Shown here piece by piece: positions 1 through 8,075 of a stretch of DNA of 26,460 nt. The DNA lies in contig JBCKVB010000020.1 in assembly GCA_038924245.1 (NCBI GenBank), forward strand, positions 1-26,460, given 5' to 3'. Origin of the DNA: SURF-13 sp038924245 (GTDB lineage Bacteria > Pseudomonadota > Gammaproteobacteria > SURF-13). The notes under the pieces are model-generated. The model ran no database searches and had not been told where the DNA came from. It was given only the letters and a program-made list of their open reading frames with translations. Position 1 is the first letter of the stretch. Each line of letters opens with the position of its first letter. The position numbers and the translations under genes are program-made.

Positions 1-1509
1 CCTTCCACTTGCGCCTGGTGATGTCGTGCATGCTGCCGATGAACTGGCGACGCCCCTCCCTGAAAAACTCTGAAACTCGCAGGTACATCGGGAAAACGCT
101 GCCGTCGCTGCGCTTGGCCGTCACCTCGCGTCCGGTTCCGATGATGTGCGCCTGACCGGTATGAAGATAGCGCCCTAGGTAACCATCGTGTTCGCTGTGG
201 TAAGGCTCCGGCATCAGCACGGATACATTCTTGCCAACCACCTCTTCGCTGCGGTAGCCGAACAGGCGCTCCGCAGCCGGGTTGAACAGTTCAATCATGC
301 CGGTCTCGGAGATGCTCACGATGCCTTCATCCACATTGTCCAGCAGCGCCCGTTCGTGACGTTCGCTGTCGCGCAAACTGGCGCTCATCTCCAGCGCACG
401 CCGGTGCTGAGTGGCAAACATCCAGATCAGCCCCGCGAGCATCACACTCAATAGCGTTCCGACTACCAGTATGAACAACGGCTTGTTCTTGTCAAAGGCG
501 GCATGAAATGCCGGGCGCGTGGTGAAATGCAATGACCAGGTATGGCCATACAAGTCCATGTGTCTGGTAAGCGTCAAACTCCCAGGCGGCGGCGCGCCCA
601 GCGCGTGCGCAATTTTGTCATCGTCATAGAGCAGGCTATCAGCCGAGTGCTGTGTGCCGTCGTATACCTCGATATCGATATTCGGCTCTGTATCTGCATC
701 AGTCTGATACTTTCCCAGGATGCCGCTGATGAGATCGCCCATCCGGAATGGACTGTAGACATAGCCAACCAGATTGGCACGCCGTTCTGCAAGCGTATTG
801 TGAGGCGTTCCATTCTTGTAGTAAGGCAGGTACATCAGCATGCCTGCCTGCACTTCCTTGCCGTCTTCCTGAACGAGTGTCACTTTCGAGGAAATGGATG
901 TGCCGCCAGTGTCACGTGCACGCTCCATCGCCGCACGCCGATTCGCTTCGGAGAACATGTCAAAACCAAAGGCGCGCTGGTTACGCAAGTCGAATGGCTC
1001 GAGATAAATAATGGAGGTGTATTCCGCACGAACACCCGCCGGACGAATCGCGTAATCGGGGAAGCCTTCAGCACGGATCGTGCGCAGGTGTGCATCCAGG
1101 CGCGTCGCTGGAATATGGACGGAAAAACCGATGCCCTGTATGCCAGGGTATTGTTCCTGAACTCTCTGGCTGGCGACATAGTCCTTCCATTGGGTTCTGG
1201 TAACACTTTCAGATGCCACAAACAGCCCGACACCGCCGCGCAACACGTGCTCATAGCCCTGCATACGCTTGAGAATGGCGTCGGACACATCTGACGCACG
1301 GTTTCAAACTGCACCTGCTGCGCCTGCAAGAGTGCTTCCTGCGCGTTCTTCCAGGCCAACAACGTCACCAGCAAGGTGAGAAGTAGAACTATCCAGGCAA
1401 CGTGCTCATTAAGAATCCATGCACCAACCCGCACCCAGAAAGACTGCTGTGCGCTTCGACCAGAAGTCGGCGTATTTTCTGAATCTATCGGGCTGTTTGA
1501 TTTCGACAT
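1..1509 (-). pseudogene. CHASE-PAS membrane sensor protein, frameshifted, 3' end outside the window
   Basis: The ATG at 1507-1509 opens 73 codons with one membrane segment (about residues 38-53). From the GTG codon at 1286-1288 the family sequence continues in a different frame that I translated without a stop down to position 2. That frame holds a CHASE domain (about 1280-540; motifs YEHVLRGGVGLF, YPGIQGIGFSV, EPFDLRNQRAFGFD, YLPYYKNG), a second membrane helix (about 480-412) and a PAS domain (about 350-1) of FixL type. CHASE domains sense small ligands in the periplasm and the PAS lies in the cytoplasm. The output domain (histidine kinase or GGDEF/EAL) lies beyond the window. One base appears to be missing between 1286 and 1293, so this is either a real mutation or a sequencing error. 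Domain assignment is firm; the functional state is open. Confidence 0.5.
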
Positions 1510-1744
1510 TTTTTGTTCCCGCTACCAGGCGTGTGGCTGTTGCTAATTTTTGGTTCATCAGTAAAAACTGTGGGCAAGTTTTGGCTCACAAACATAAAGG
1601 GGTTACATCTAAAATACTGCTCTGTTTAAAGAAACTAATCAAATAAAATCAATTAGACGAAACATTTAAAAACAGGGAATTCAACCCTATCCGAACAGTA
1701 TTGAGATGCGACCCCAAGCTGCGCACGACCCCAAACTGTTCCAC

Positions 1745-1843
1745 GGCATAGTCGCGGAAGTCGTAGCCGTAGCGCTGGACCATGGCCTCGAGCAGCAGCG
1801 GCAGCTCAATGGCCTCAATGGCCTCGGGATCGGGGATCTGCAC
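1745..1843 (-). pseudogene. CheR N-terminal domain fragment
   Basis: Thirty-three codons read as a protein piece with core IEAIELPLLLEAMVQRYGY followed by DFRDYA. This resembles the N-terminal all-alpha domain of chemotaxis methyltransferase CheR, where an E-LLLEAl-RRYGyDFR-Y pattern is typical. The methyltransferase domain, about 200 residues, is absent: after DYA the frame runs into unrelated low-complexity sequence and stops at 1649. A GTG at 1843 could be the old start, although the open frame extends to 1900. No chemotaxis genes lie nearby. I read it as a remnant of a deleted or transposed cheR; identification is by eye from a short motif. Confidence 0.5.
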
Positions 1844-2179
1844 GTTATTGTTCGGCTTGGCAATGGTGGCTGCCCCTAACGGGCATGACAATTGTGCCAC
1901 CCCTGATAATGAAACTTGCCATGACCATTTCCCCCACCCCAGCCCCCCGAGGTAGAGGGGGCAAAGTCTCGCTGCGCGAGCTTCACGTTAACTGTACAGC
2001 CAAACCCGCAGGAGCGAAACTGATCCTGTAAGCTTCTCGTTGAGGACTTAACAAAAGAGAAATCACACGTGCCATTAGGGTCAGACTCGACATAAATCAC
2101 ACCCAGCGCGACAAGTCGCTTGCCATCCAGCCCTGATCGAATCACAAACCCGGCACTTCCTCCCCTTTAATGACTGGCA

Positions 2180-2371
2180 TCAAACGACTGGTGAAACGAG
2201 CGGGTTGAACGCTTTTAATTCACCAATCCAGTCAAAATCCTCTGTGTTGCACGTTGCCAGCGTATATCCATGCTCAAGGCAAGTCGCGGCAATAAGGGAA
2301 TCCGCGAGAGTAAATTTCCGCGGCAGAGGAAGTTTTTCCAGATGCTGCTGGATAGTCTGCTCAAGTTTCAT
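2180..2371 (-). pseudogene. PIN-domain (VapC-type) toxin, C-terminal fragment
   Basis: The 63-residue frame contains FTLADSLIAATCLEHGYTL, then ATCNTEDFDWI and ELKAFNPL, the usual C-terminal half of VapC-family PIN ribonucleases, including the conserved acidic residues in LADS and TEDFD. VapC proteins are about 125-140 residues and begin with a strand carrying the first catalytic Asp; that half is missing, so RNase activity is not expected. An AAGGAG ribosome site lies just upstream on the minus strand, followed by ATGTAA and then this ATG, which may be the tail of a lost antitoxin frame. No antitoxin gene is recognisable. Most likely the stub of a toxin-antitoxin pair. Confidence 0.6.
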
Positions 2372-2424
2372 TTACATTTTCTCCTTATTCGGAAAGCCAA
2401 TCTTACCCCTACTTGTAAACCAAG

Positions 2425-2557
2425 ACAAAGGGGTTAAGTTCATTGTATGACTATATGAACCGTGTTATTCCGCCCTTCCCCGCATGCCCCTGGCGAAGCA
2501 CACGAGCAGGTGAGACGAGGTAGTAGGGTGGTCATACAATGAACATGACCCCTTTGT
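2425..2557. repeat. Inverted-repeat element, 27-bp arms (REPIN/MITE-like)
   Basis: Positions 2425-2451 and 2531-2557 are inverted copies of 27 bp that differ at only two positions. The outer part of each arm reads ACAAAGGGGT and the inner part GTTCATTGTATGAC. The 79-bp centre has no coding potential. A pair of inverted arms around a short spacer is the layout of REP doublets (REPINs) and of small MITEs. No transposase or REP-associated tyrosine transposase is in the window. Confidence 0.65.
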
Positions 2558-2573
2558 TACTTTGTCTCAAAAA

Positions 2574-3710
2574 TCAACGCTTGAAGTGCGCCGCTGCCTG
2601 GCCGTTATCGAGCACCGTACGCACGGCATCCGCGGCAGCCATAAGCGAGTCATGGCGCTTCACGTGGAGCAGCGCAATTGCGGCGGCGGATACCAGCGCA
2701 TCGCGCATCGGCCCGGGCTTGCCGGCGAGCGTTTCCATGCCTGCCTCGACCGTGGCGCGCGCCATGGCCTGGGTGTCGAAAGCCGCCGCGACCCCATCCC
2801 CATTCCCCTCTCCGCCCGCAGTTTCGGACGCGCCGGGCACGGGAACGGGACGAATGGAATGATCAATGCCAAAATCGGCCGGGGTGATATCGCGCATTTG
2901 CTCCTCGCCCCGGTCATGGTAGTAAAAATATTTTCCGGCCTGGCGTAGCGACGGAATCACCCCGCCTTCCACGCCGCGCACCAGCAGCGCCGAATCGAAG
3001 CCCGCGTGGCGCGCGAGCAGCGCATAAACCCGCGCATAGGGTTTGTGCACGTAACCGGTCATGAAGTGAGTGCGAGCACGGCCCCGAATCGGCCCGACAC
3101 ACACTTCCACCGTCGTCAGCACCGGGCGTTTGACGATGAGGGTGCGCAGATTCTGGAGGTTATGCAGTTTCGGACAGAACGCCTGCTGATCCACATACGC
3201 CCAGCCCACCTCTTTCTCTCCCAGCCGCTCGGCCGCCTGTTCGGTGGAGAGGTTCACCGGCACCCCTGCTGCGCGCAATATCTGGTGCGGCGTCACGCCG
3301 TATTTCGGCCCCAGCGTCTCGATGCCATGCGACACCGTCGGCAACCCGCAGGCGGCCAGCACCGCCGGCAAGAACGGCGACGGCGGGAGTGATCGTGTAA
3401 AGCCGTCATACGGGTCGCCGATGTCGAGCAGTTCTTCGACCGGCGCCACCACCATCTGGGTAACGTCGCGCAGCGCATCGAGCGCACCGCAGTTTTCATC
3501 GTCGCTTTCGCGCTTCATGCGCAGCGCGATCAGAAAGATCGCCGCCTGCACCGGATCCACCTTGCCATCGAGTACCAGACGCATGCCGGCGCGTGTCTCG
3601 TCTGCGGAAATATCTTTGCTGAGTTCGGGGCCGGTCGCGATGCGCTTGATAATAGAACGCATCAGGGCCACATCGGCGTCAATGGTAGCGATAACGGCAG
3701 GACTGTTCAT
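2574..3710 (-). CDS. TrpD2-type glycosyltransferase-fold protein (anthranilate phosphoribosyltransferase-like)
   Basis: This 378-residue protein has the two-domain fold family of anthranilate phosphoribosyltransferase: an N-terminal helical part (AAIFLIALRMKRES) and a long C-terminal part (GLPTVSHGIETLGPKYGVT, KRPVLTTVEV, ARHAGFDSALLVRGVEGGV). The hallmark PRPP loop of true TrpD, GTGGD, is replaced by GDPYDGFTRSLPPSPF. It therefore probably does not make phosphoribosyl-anthranilate, a job covered by trpD at 18170. The closest known relatives are TrpD2/YbiB-like proteins, which in E. coli bind nucleic acid. The ATG starts 3 bases after the Rieske gene stop, so the two are cotranscribed. The real substrate is unknown. 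Confidence 0.8.
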   Translation of the reverse strand: MNSPAVIATIDADVALMRSIIKRIATGPELSKDISADETRAGMRLVLDGKVDPVQAAIFLIALRMKRESDDENCGALDALRDVTQMVVAPVEELLDIGDPYDGFTRSLPPSPFLPAVLAACGLPTVSHGIETLGPKYGVTPHQILRAAGVPVNLSTEQAAERLGEKEVGWAYVDQQAFCPKLHNLQNLRTLIVKRPVLTTVEVCVGPIRGRARTHFMTGYVHKPYARVYALLARHAGFDSALLVRGVEGGVIPSLRQAGKYFYYHDRGEEQMRDITPADFGIDHSIRPVPVPGASETAGGEGNGDGVAAAFDTQAMARATVEAGMETLAGKPGPMRDALVSAAAIALLHVKRHDSLMAAADAVRTVLDNGQAAAHFKR

Positions 3711-3713
3711 TCC

Positions 3714-4022
3714 TTAACCTACATCAATGAGAATATCGTCACCGTCAATTTTGACGGGGTGGGTGGCCAGGTTGTCCTGTGCGGGCTCCTCCATGACCTG
3801 ACCGGTACGGACGTTGAAACGGCTGTTGTGTAACGGACATTTCACATACTCGCCCTGCAGCGAGCCGGTTGAGAGCGAGGCATCTTCGTGCGTGCAGGTA
3901 TCGTCCGTGGCGTACAAGGCTCCGCCAATATTGGCGAGCAGATAACGCTGACCGTTGACTTTCACGCATTTCATTTTCCCGGGTTTAATCTCTCCCACCC
4001 GCGCCACCTGGACAAAAGCCAT
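3714..4022 (-). CDS. Rieske-type [2Fe-2S] ferredoxin
   Basis: This 102-residue soluble electron-transfer protein carries the two Rieske cluster motifs CTHEDASLS and CPLHNSRF (one Cys and one His each), about 16 residues apart. The size fits a stand-alone Rieske ferredoxin of the dioxygenase-component or NirD-like type rather than a cytochrome bc1 subunit, as there is no membrane anchor. I chose the ATG at 4022 (MAFVQVARVGEIKPG) because GGGGA lies 5-9 bases upstream; a GTG nine codons earlier also opens the frame. Its partner enzyme is not obvious: the only operon neighbour is the TrpD2-type gene. There is no oxygenase or reductase in the window. Confidence 0.88.
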   Translation of the reverse strand: MAFVQVARVGEIKPGKMKCVKVNGQRYLLANIGGALYATDDTCTHEDASLSTGSLQGEYVKCPLHNSRFNVRTGQVMEEPAQDNLATHPVKIDGDDILIDVG

Positions 4023-4090
4023 TGCTTCCCCGTAACTTCGACTGATCACGCCATTGAACCGACGATTATGCCAGATTCCAAAGAAACAGC

Positions 4091-4201
4091 GGGGTCAGGC
4101 CTAACAATCCAACAATATTCTTATGCTTAATAGGGTAAGCTGCTTAATAGGGTAAGCTGTTCGACGACTCGTTGAAGTGTTGGAATGTTAGACCTGACCC
4201 C
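4091..4201. repeat. Inverted-repeat element, 23-bp arms, with an inner 17-bp tandem repeat
   Basis: Arms at 4091-4113 and 4179-4201 are inverted copies with two mismatches in 23 bp; each begins with GGGGTCAGG at the outer end. Inside, TGCTTAATAGGGTAAGC occurs twice in perfect tandem (4124-4140 and 4141-4157), and each copy is itself a small palindrome (GCTTA/TAAGC). The element lies in the divergent spacer between the Rieske gene and the FbpC-like gene. REPIN-like; GGGGTCAGG-type ends are common in REP elements mobilised by RAYT transposases. Confidence 0.7.
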
Positions 4202-4325
4202 ACGAAAAATGGGCATCCAGCATTAAGCGGTAACGCGCCTCGCCCTTGCGCCACATTCACCACATTTCAGGCACGCCGTGCAAGCAGACCGGTGTCGCGC
4301 AAAAATTTGCTATCATCTAAGCATT

Positions 4326-5369
<1,044 letters not shown>

Positions 5370-5381
5370 AGCAGTAGGGCC

Positions 5382-6104
5382 TTATTTACCGCCGTCGGCT
5401 TTCAGTTCCTTTTCGACCTGCTCCAGGCTGATGTGGCGCACGTCCTTGCCCTTCACCAGATAGATCACGTATTCGCAGATGTTGCGCGCGTGATCGCCGA
5501 TGCGCTCCAGGGCGCGCGCGGCCCAGATCACGTTGAGCACGCGCGAGATGGTGCGCGGGTCTTCCATCATGAAGGTGATGAGCTGGCGCATCACGCCTTC
5601 ATATTCCTGGTCCACCTTGCGATCCTCGCGCGCCACCGACAAGGCCATATCGGTATCCAGACGCGCGAAGGCGTCCAGCGCGTCGTGCACCATGCGCTGC
5701 ACGTGATTGCCGAGAAACTGTATCTCCTGATAATTGTTCTTGGGCCGCTCCTCGCCCGCCAGGCGCACCGCCATGCGCCCGATCTTGTCCGCCTCGTCGC
5801 CGATGCGCTCCAGGTCGGTGATGGTCTTGATCACCGCCATCACCAGGCGCAGGTCGCTCGCCGCGGGCTGACGGCGCGCGATGATCAGGTTGCACTCCTC
5901 GTCTATACCCACTTCCATCTGGTTCACCAGATAATCGTTGGTGGACACGCTGGCGCCGAGCTCGGCATCGCCGCGCACCAGCGCGTCCAGCGCCAGTTGC
6001 ACCTGCTGCTCCACCATGCCGCCCATGTGCAGCACGCGCGAGCGGATTTCTTCCAGTTCCTCGTTATACTGGCGTGAGATGTGGGTTGAGATTTCGGGTT
6101 TCAT
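5382..6104 (-). CDS. phoU: Phosphate signalling protein PhoU
   Basis: This 240-residue all-helical protein consists of two PhoU repeats; metal-binding-type motifs are visible in ITDLERIGDEADKIGRMA and in ARALERIGDHARNICEY. PhoU sits between the Pst transporter and the histidine kinase PhoR, keeps the Pho regulon off when phosphate is plentiful and limits Pst activity. I chose the ATG at 6104 (MKPEISTHIS) because CAGGAA lies about 7 bases upstream; the frame is open much further, but that part overlaps pstB in another frame. It is the last gene of the pst operon, 11 bases after pstB, and converges with the FbpC-like gene. Confidence 0.97.
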   Translation of the reverse strand: MKPEISTHISRQYNEELEEIRSRVLHMGGMVEQQVQLALDALVRGDAELGASVSTNDYLVNQMEVGIDEECNLIIARRQPAASDLRLVMAVIKTITDLERIGDEADKIGRMAVRLAGEERPKNNYQEIQFLGNHVQRMVHDALDAFARLDTDMALSVAREDRKVDQEYEGVMRQLITFMMEDPRTISRVLNVIWAARALERIGDHARNICEYVIYLVKGKDVRHISLEQVEKELKADGGK

Positions 6105-6115
6105 GTGAATTCCTG

Positions 6116-6979
6116 TTAGCCGTAACGGCCGGTAATGTAGTCTTCCGTCTGCTTCTTGGCCGGGTTGGTGAAGACGGTACTGGTGTCGCCGAACTCCACC
6201 AGCTCGCCCAGATGCATGAAGGCAGTATAGTCGGAAACCCGCGCCGCCTGCTGCATGTTGTGGGTAACGATGAAGATGGTGACCTTCTGCTTGAGTTCGG
6301 TGATCAGCTCCTCGATGCTGGCGGTGGCGATCGGATCGAGCGCCGAGGTCGGCTCGTCGAACAGCAGGATCTCGGGGTCGGTGGCCAAGGCGCGCGCGAT
6401 GCACAGGCGCTGCTGCTGCCCGCCCGACAGGTTAAAGGCCAGGTCCTGCAAGCGATCCTTGACTTCGTCCCACAGCGCCGCGTCGCGTAGCGCTTCTTCG
6501 ACCTTGTCGTCCAGCACCGCGCGGCGCTTGATGTCGCGCACGCGCAGTCCGTAGGCCACGTTCTCATAGATGGACTTGGGAAAAGGGTTTGGCTTCTGGA
6601 ACACCATCGAGATGCGCATGCGCACCTCGATCGGGTCCACGTTCTTGCCCAGGATGTTGATATTGTCCGGGTGAATGAGGAGCTCGCCCTCGTAGCGGTT
6701 GTTGGGATATAGATCGTGCATGCGGTTGAAGCAGCGCAGGAGCGTGGACTTGCCGCAGCCCGAGGCGCCGATGAGGGCGGTGACGCGCTTCTCGGTCAGG
6801 TCGAGGTTGATGTTCTTGAGCGCCTGCACGGTGCCGCCGTAATAAAAGTTGAGGTTTTTCACCTGCGCCTTGAGCGACGACAGGACGGCCTGTGCCCGCA
6901 TCGTTTCGGCGTCCGGCTCGGTCATCCCGCTGAAGTCGTAGGCGGGAACGGTGACGGTCTGCATCTCGGATTTCTTCAT
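6116..6979 (-). CDS. pstB: Phosphate ABC transporter ATP-binding protein PstB
   Basis: This 287-residue cytoplasmic ATPase energises phosphate import. Motifs: Walker A GASGCGKST, the PstB-typical LRCFNRMHDLYPNNRYEG, Q-loop VFQKPNPFP, signature LSGGQQQRLCIARAL, Walker B ILLFDEPTSALD, H-loop IVTHN. The last residues (QTEDYITGRYG) are the usual PstB C-terminus. There is an extra N-terminal arm of about 35 residues before the ABC domain. The ATG at 6979 has AGAGGA six bases upstream. It is separated from pstA by a 163-bp spacer packed with hairpins, so its expression may differ from that of pstA. Confidence 0.97.
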   Translation of the reverse strand: MKKSEMQTVTVPAYDFSGMTEPDAETMRAQAVLSSLKAQVKNLNFYYGGTVQALKNINLDLTEKRVTALIGASGCGKSTLLRCFNRMHDLYPNNRYEGELLIHPDNINILGKNVDPIEVRMRISMVFQKPNPFPKSIYENVAYGLRVRDIKRRAVLDDKVEEALRDAALWDEVKDRLQDLAFNLSGGQQQRLCIARALATDPEILLFDEPTSALDPIATASIEELITELKQKVTIFIVTHNMQQAARVSDYTAFMHLGELVEFGDTSTVFTNPAKKQTEDYITGRYG

Positions 6980-6995
6980 GGGTCCTCTATTATAA

Positions 6996-7142
6996 CTCTG
7001 AAAAATCCATCCCTGGATTTTTCAGAGACGAAAAGCAAAAAACGTGGTTTTTTCTTTTCTTCATTTTTCAAACACGTGCGTGTTTGAAAAATGGCGGTGC
7101 ATCCCTGCACCGCGAGGAACCTCTGAATAAGTCAGAGGTTCC
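6996..7142. repeat. Array of five consecutive hairpins between pstA and pstB
   Basis: Five perfect or near-perfect inverted repeats lie end to end. (1) 6996-7009/7014-7027, 14 bp, loop TCCC. (2) 7030-7042/7048-7059, one bulge, loop CGTGG. (3) 7062-7076/7079-7093, 15 bp, loop TG. (4) 7094-7101/7106-7113, 8 bp, loop TCCC. (5) 7116-7126/7132-7142, 11 bp, loop ATAAG, ending at the pstA stop codon. Hairpins 1 and 2 together match the double hairpin inside the gene at 22676. Hairpin 4 shares the CATCCCTG apex with hairpin 1. In the transcript these may stabilise the upstream pstSCA message or attenuate pstB. Confidence 0.85.
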
Positions 7143-8075
7143 TTACCACTTGATGCGCTTGCGGAAGCGGTAGCGGATATAAATGGCGAGTGCGTTCATC
7201 GCCAGCGTCATGACGATGATGACGATGCCGGCCGCCGCCGCGTTGTCATGGAACGCCACCTGCGGCCGCGACACCCAACTGAACATCTGGATCGGCAGCA
7301 CGGTGAACGGTTCAAACAGCCAGTCGAACGAGATGAAAGGCGGCTCGCTCGTGACCGGCGATGGCGGCAGGAAGGCGATGAAGGTGAGCGCGCCGATGGT
7401 GATGATCGGCGCGGTCTCGCCGATGGCGCGCGCCAGGCCGATGATGACGCCGGTCAGGATGCCGGCCGTGGAGTAGGGCAGCACGTGGTGCGAGACGGTC
7501 TGCCACTTGGTCGCGCCGAGGGCGTAGGCCGCCTCGCGCATGCTGCCGGGAACGGCGCGCAGCGCCTCGCGCGTGGCCACGATCACCACCGGCAGGATCA
7601 GCAGGCCGAGCGTCAGCCCTGCCACGAGTACGCTCTCGCCGAAGTCGAGCAGGTACACGAACAGCCCCAGCGCCAGCAGGCCGTAGACGATGGACGGCAC
7701 GCCGGCCAGGTTGGTGACGTTGATCTCGATCAGATCCGTCATCCAGTTGCGCGGCGCGTACTCCTCGAGGTAGATGGCGGCGGCGATGCCGAGCGGCACC
7801 CCGGACAGGGCCGTGACCAGCATCACCAGGATGGTGCCGACCCAGGACGAGAGGATGCCGGCCTCGAGCGGATGACGCGAGGGGAAGGAGGTGAAGAACT
7901 GCCAGGTGAGCCGCCCCGAGCCGTCAACGAGCAGATCAATGAACAGCGTGATCAGCGTGACCACGCCGACCATCATCGCCAGCAGGCCGACGATGGCGAA
8001 GATCTGGTCCCAGCGCTTGTGCCGGCCGATGAGGGCGCGGAGTTCTTCGATCTTGGGGTCGGGCAGGGCGGACAT
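7143..8075 (-). CDS. pstA: Phosphate ABC transporter permease PstA
   Basis: This 310-residue inner-membrane permease has about six hydrophobic segments (for example IFAIVGLLAMMVGVVTLITL and the last helix before RYRFRKRIKW). The inner-membrane permease signature is seen in REALRAVPGSMREAAYALGATKWQT and in GLARAIGETAPI. It pairs with PstC to form the phosphate channel. The ATG overlaps the pstC stop by one base (TGATG), so translation is coupled. Length and sequence are normal for the family. The stop codon directly abuts the hairpin array that precedes pstB. Confidence 0.97.
   Translation of the reverse strand: MSALPDPKIEELRALIGRHKRWDQIFAIVGLLAMMVGVVTLITLFIDLLVDGSGRLTWQFFTSFPSRHPLEAGILSSWVGTILVMLVTALSGVPLGIAAAIYLEEYAPRNWMTDLIEINVTNLAGVPSIVYGLLALGLFVYLLDFGESVLVAGLTLGLLILPVVIVATREALRAVPGSMREAAYALGATKWQTVSHHVLPYSTAGILTGVIIGLARAIGETAPIITIGALTFIAFLPPSPVTSEPPFISFDWLFEPFTVLPIQMFSWVSRPQVAFHDNAAAAGIVIIVMTLAMNALAIYIRYRFRKRIKW

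Larger units (their letters stand above)
1510..2573. other. Gene-poor, AT-richer stretch with decayed fragments
   Basis: About 1.06 kb between the sensor start and the TrpD2-type gene holds no intact gene that I can support. It contains an A/T-rich block around 1540-1680, a CheR-like fragment (1745-1843), a stretch with short G/C-rich repeats around 1920-1990, a C-terminal PIN-toxin fragment (2180-2371) and a 27-bp inverted-repeat element (2425-2557). Base composition is clearly less GC-rich than the flanking genes. The mix suggests repeated insertion and deletion at one site. Confidence 0.6.

Noticed and set aside
542..1294. 250-codon plus-strand open frame
   Set aside because: It is antisense to the CHASE region, whose minus-strand translation matches a known domain over its whole length.
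1876..2145. 89-codon open frame on the minus strand between the CheR and PIN fragments
   Set aside because: It has a GTG start, no recognisable family, a Gly-rich low-complexity end (SGGWGGGNGHG) made from a repeat-like CCCCC/GGGGG tract, and it lies in the decayed patch. Most likely chance.
2574..3710. Reading the gene as a second true trpD
   Set aside because: The GTGGD PRPP loop is missing, and the canonical trpD with all motifs sits in the trp operon.
6105..6404. N-terminal extension of the phoU frame to 6404
   Set aside because: The extension overlaps pstB in another frame and has no PhoU similarity; the ATG at 6104 has a ribosome site and the family N-terminus.
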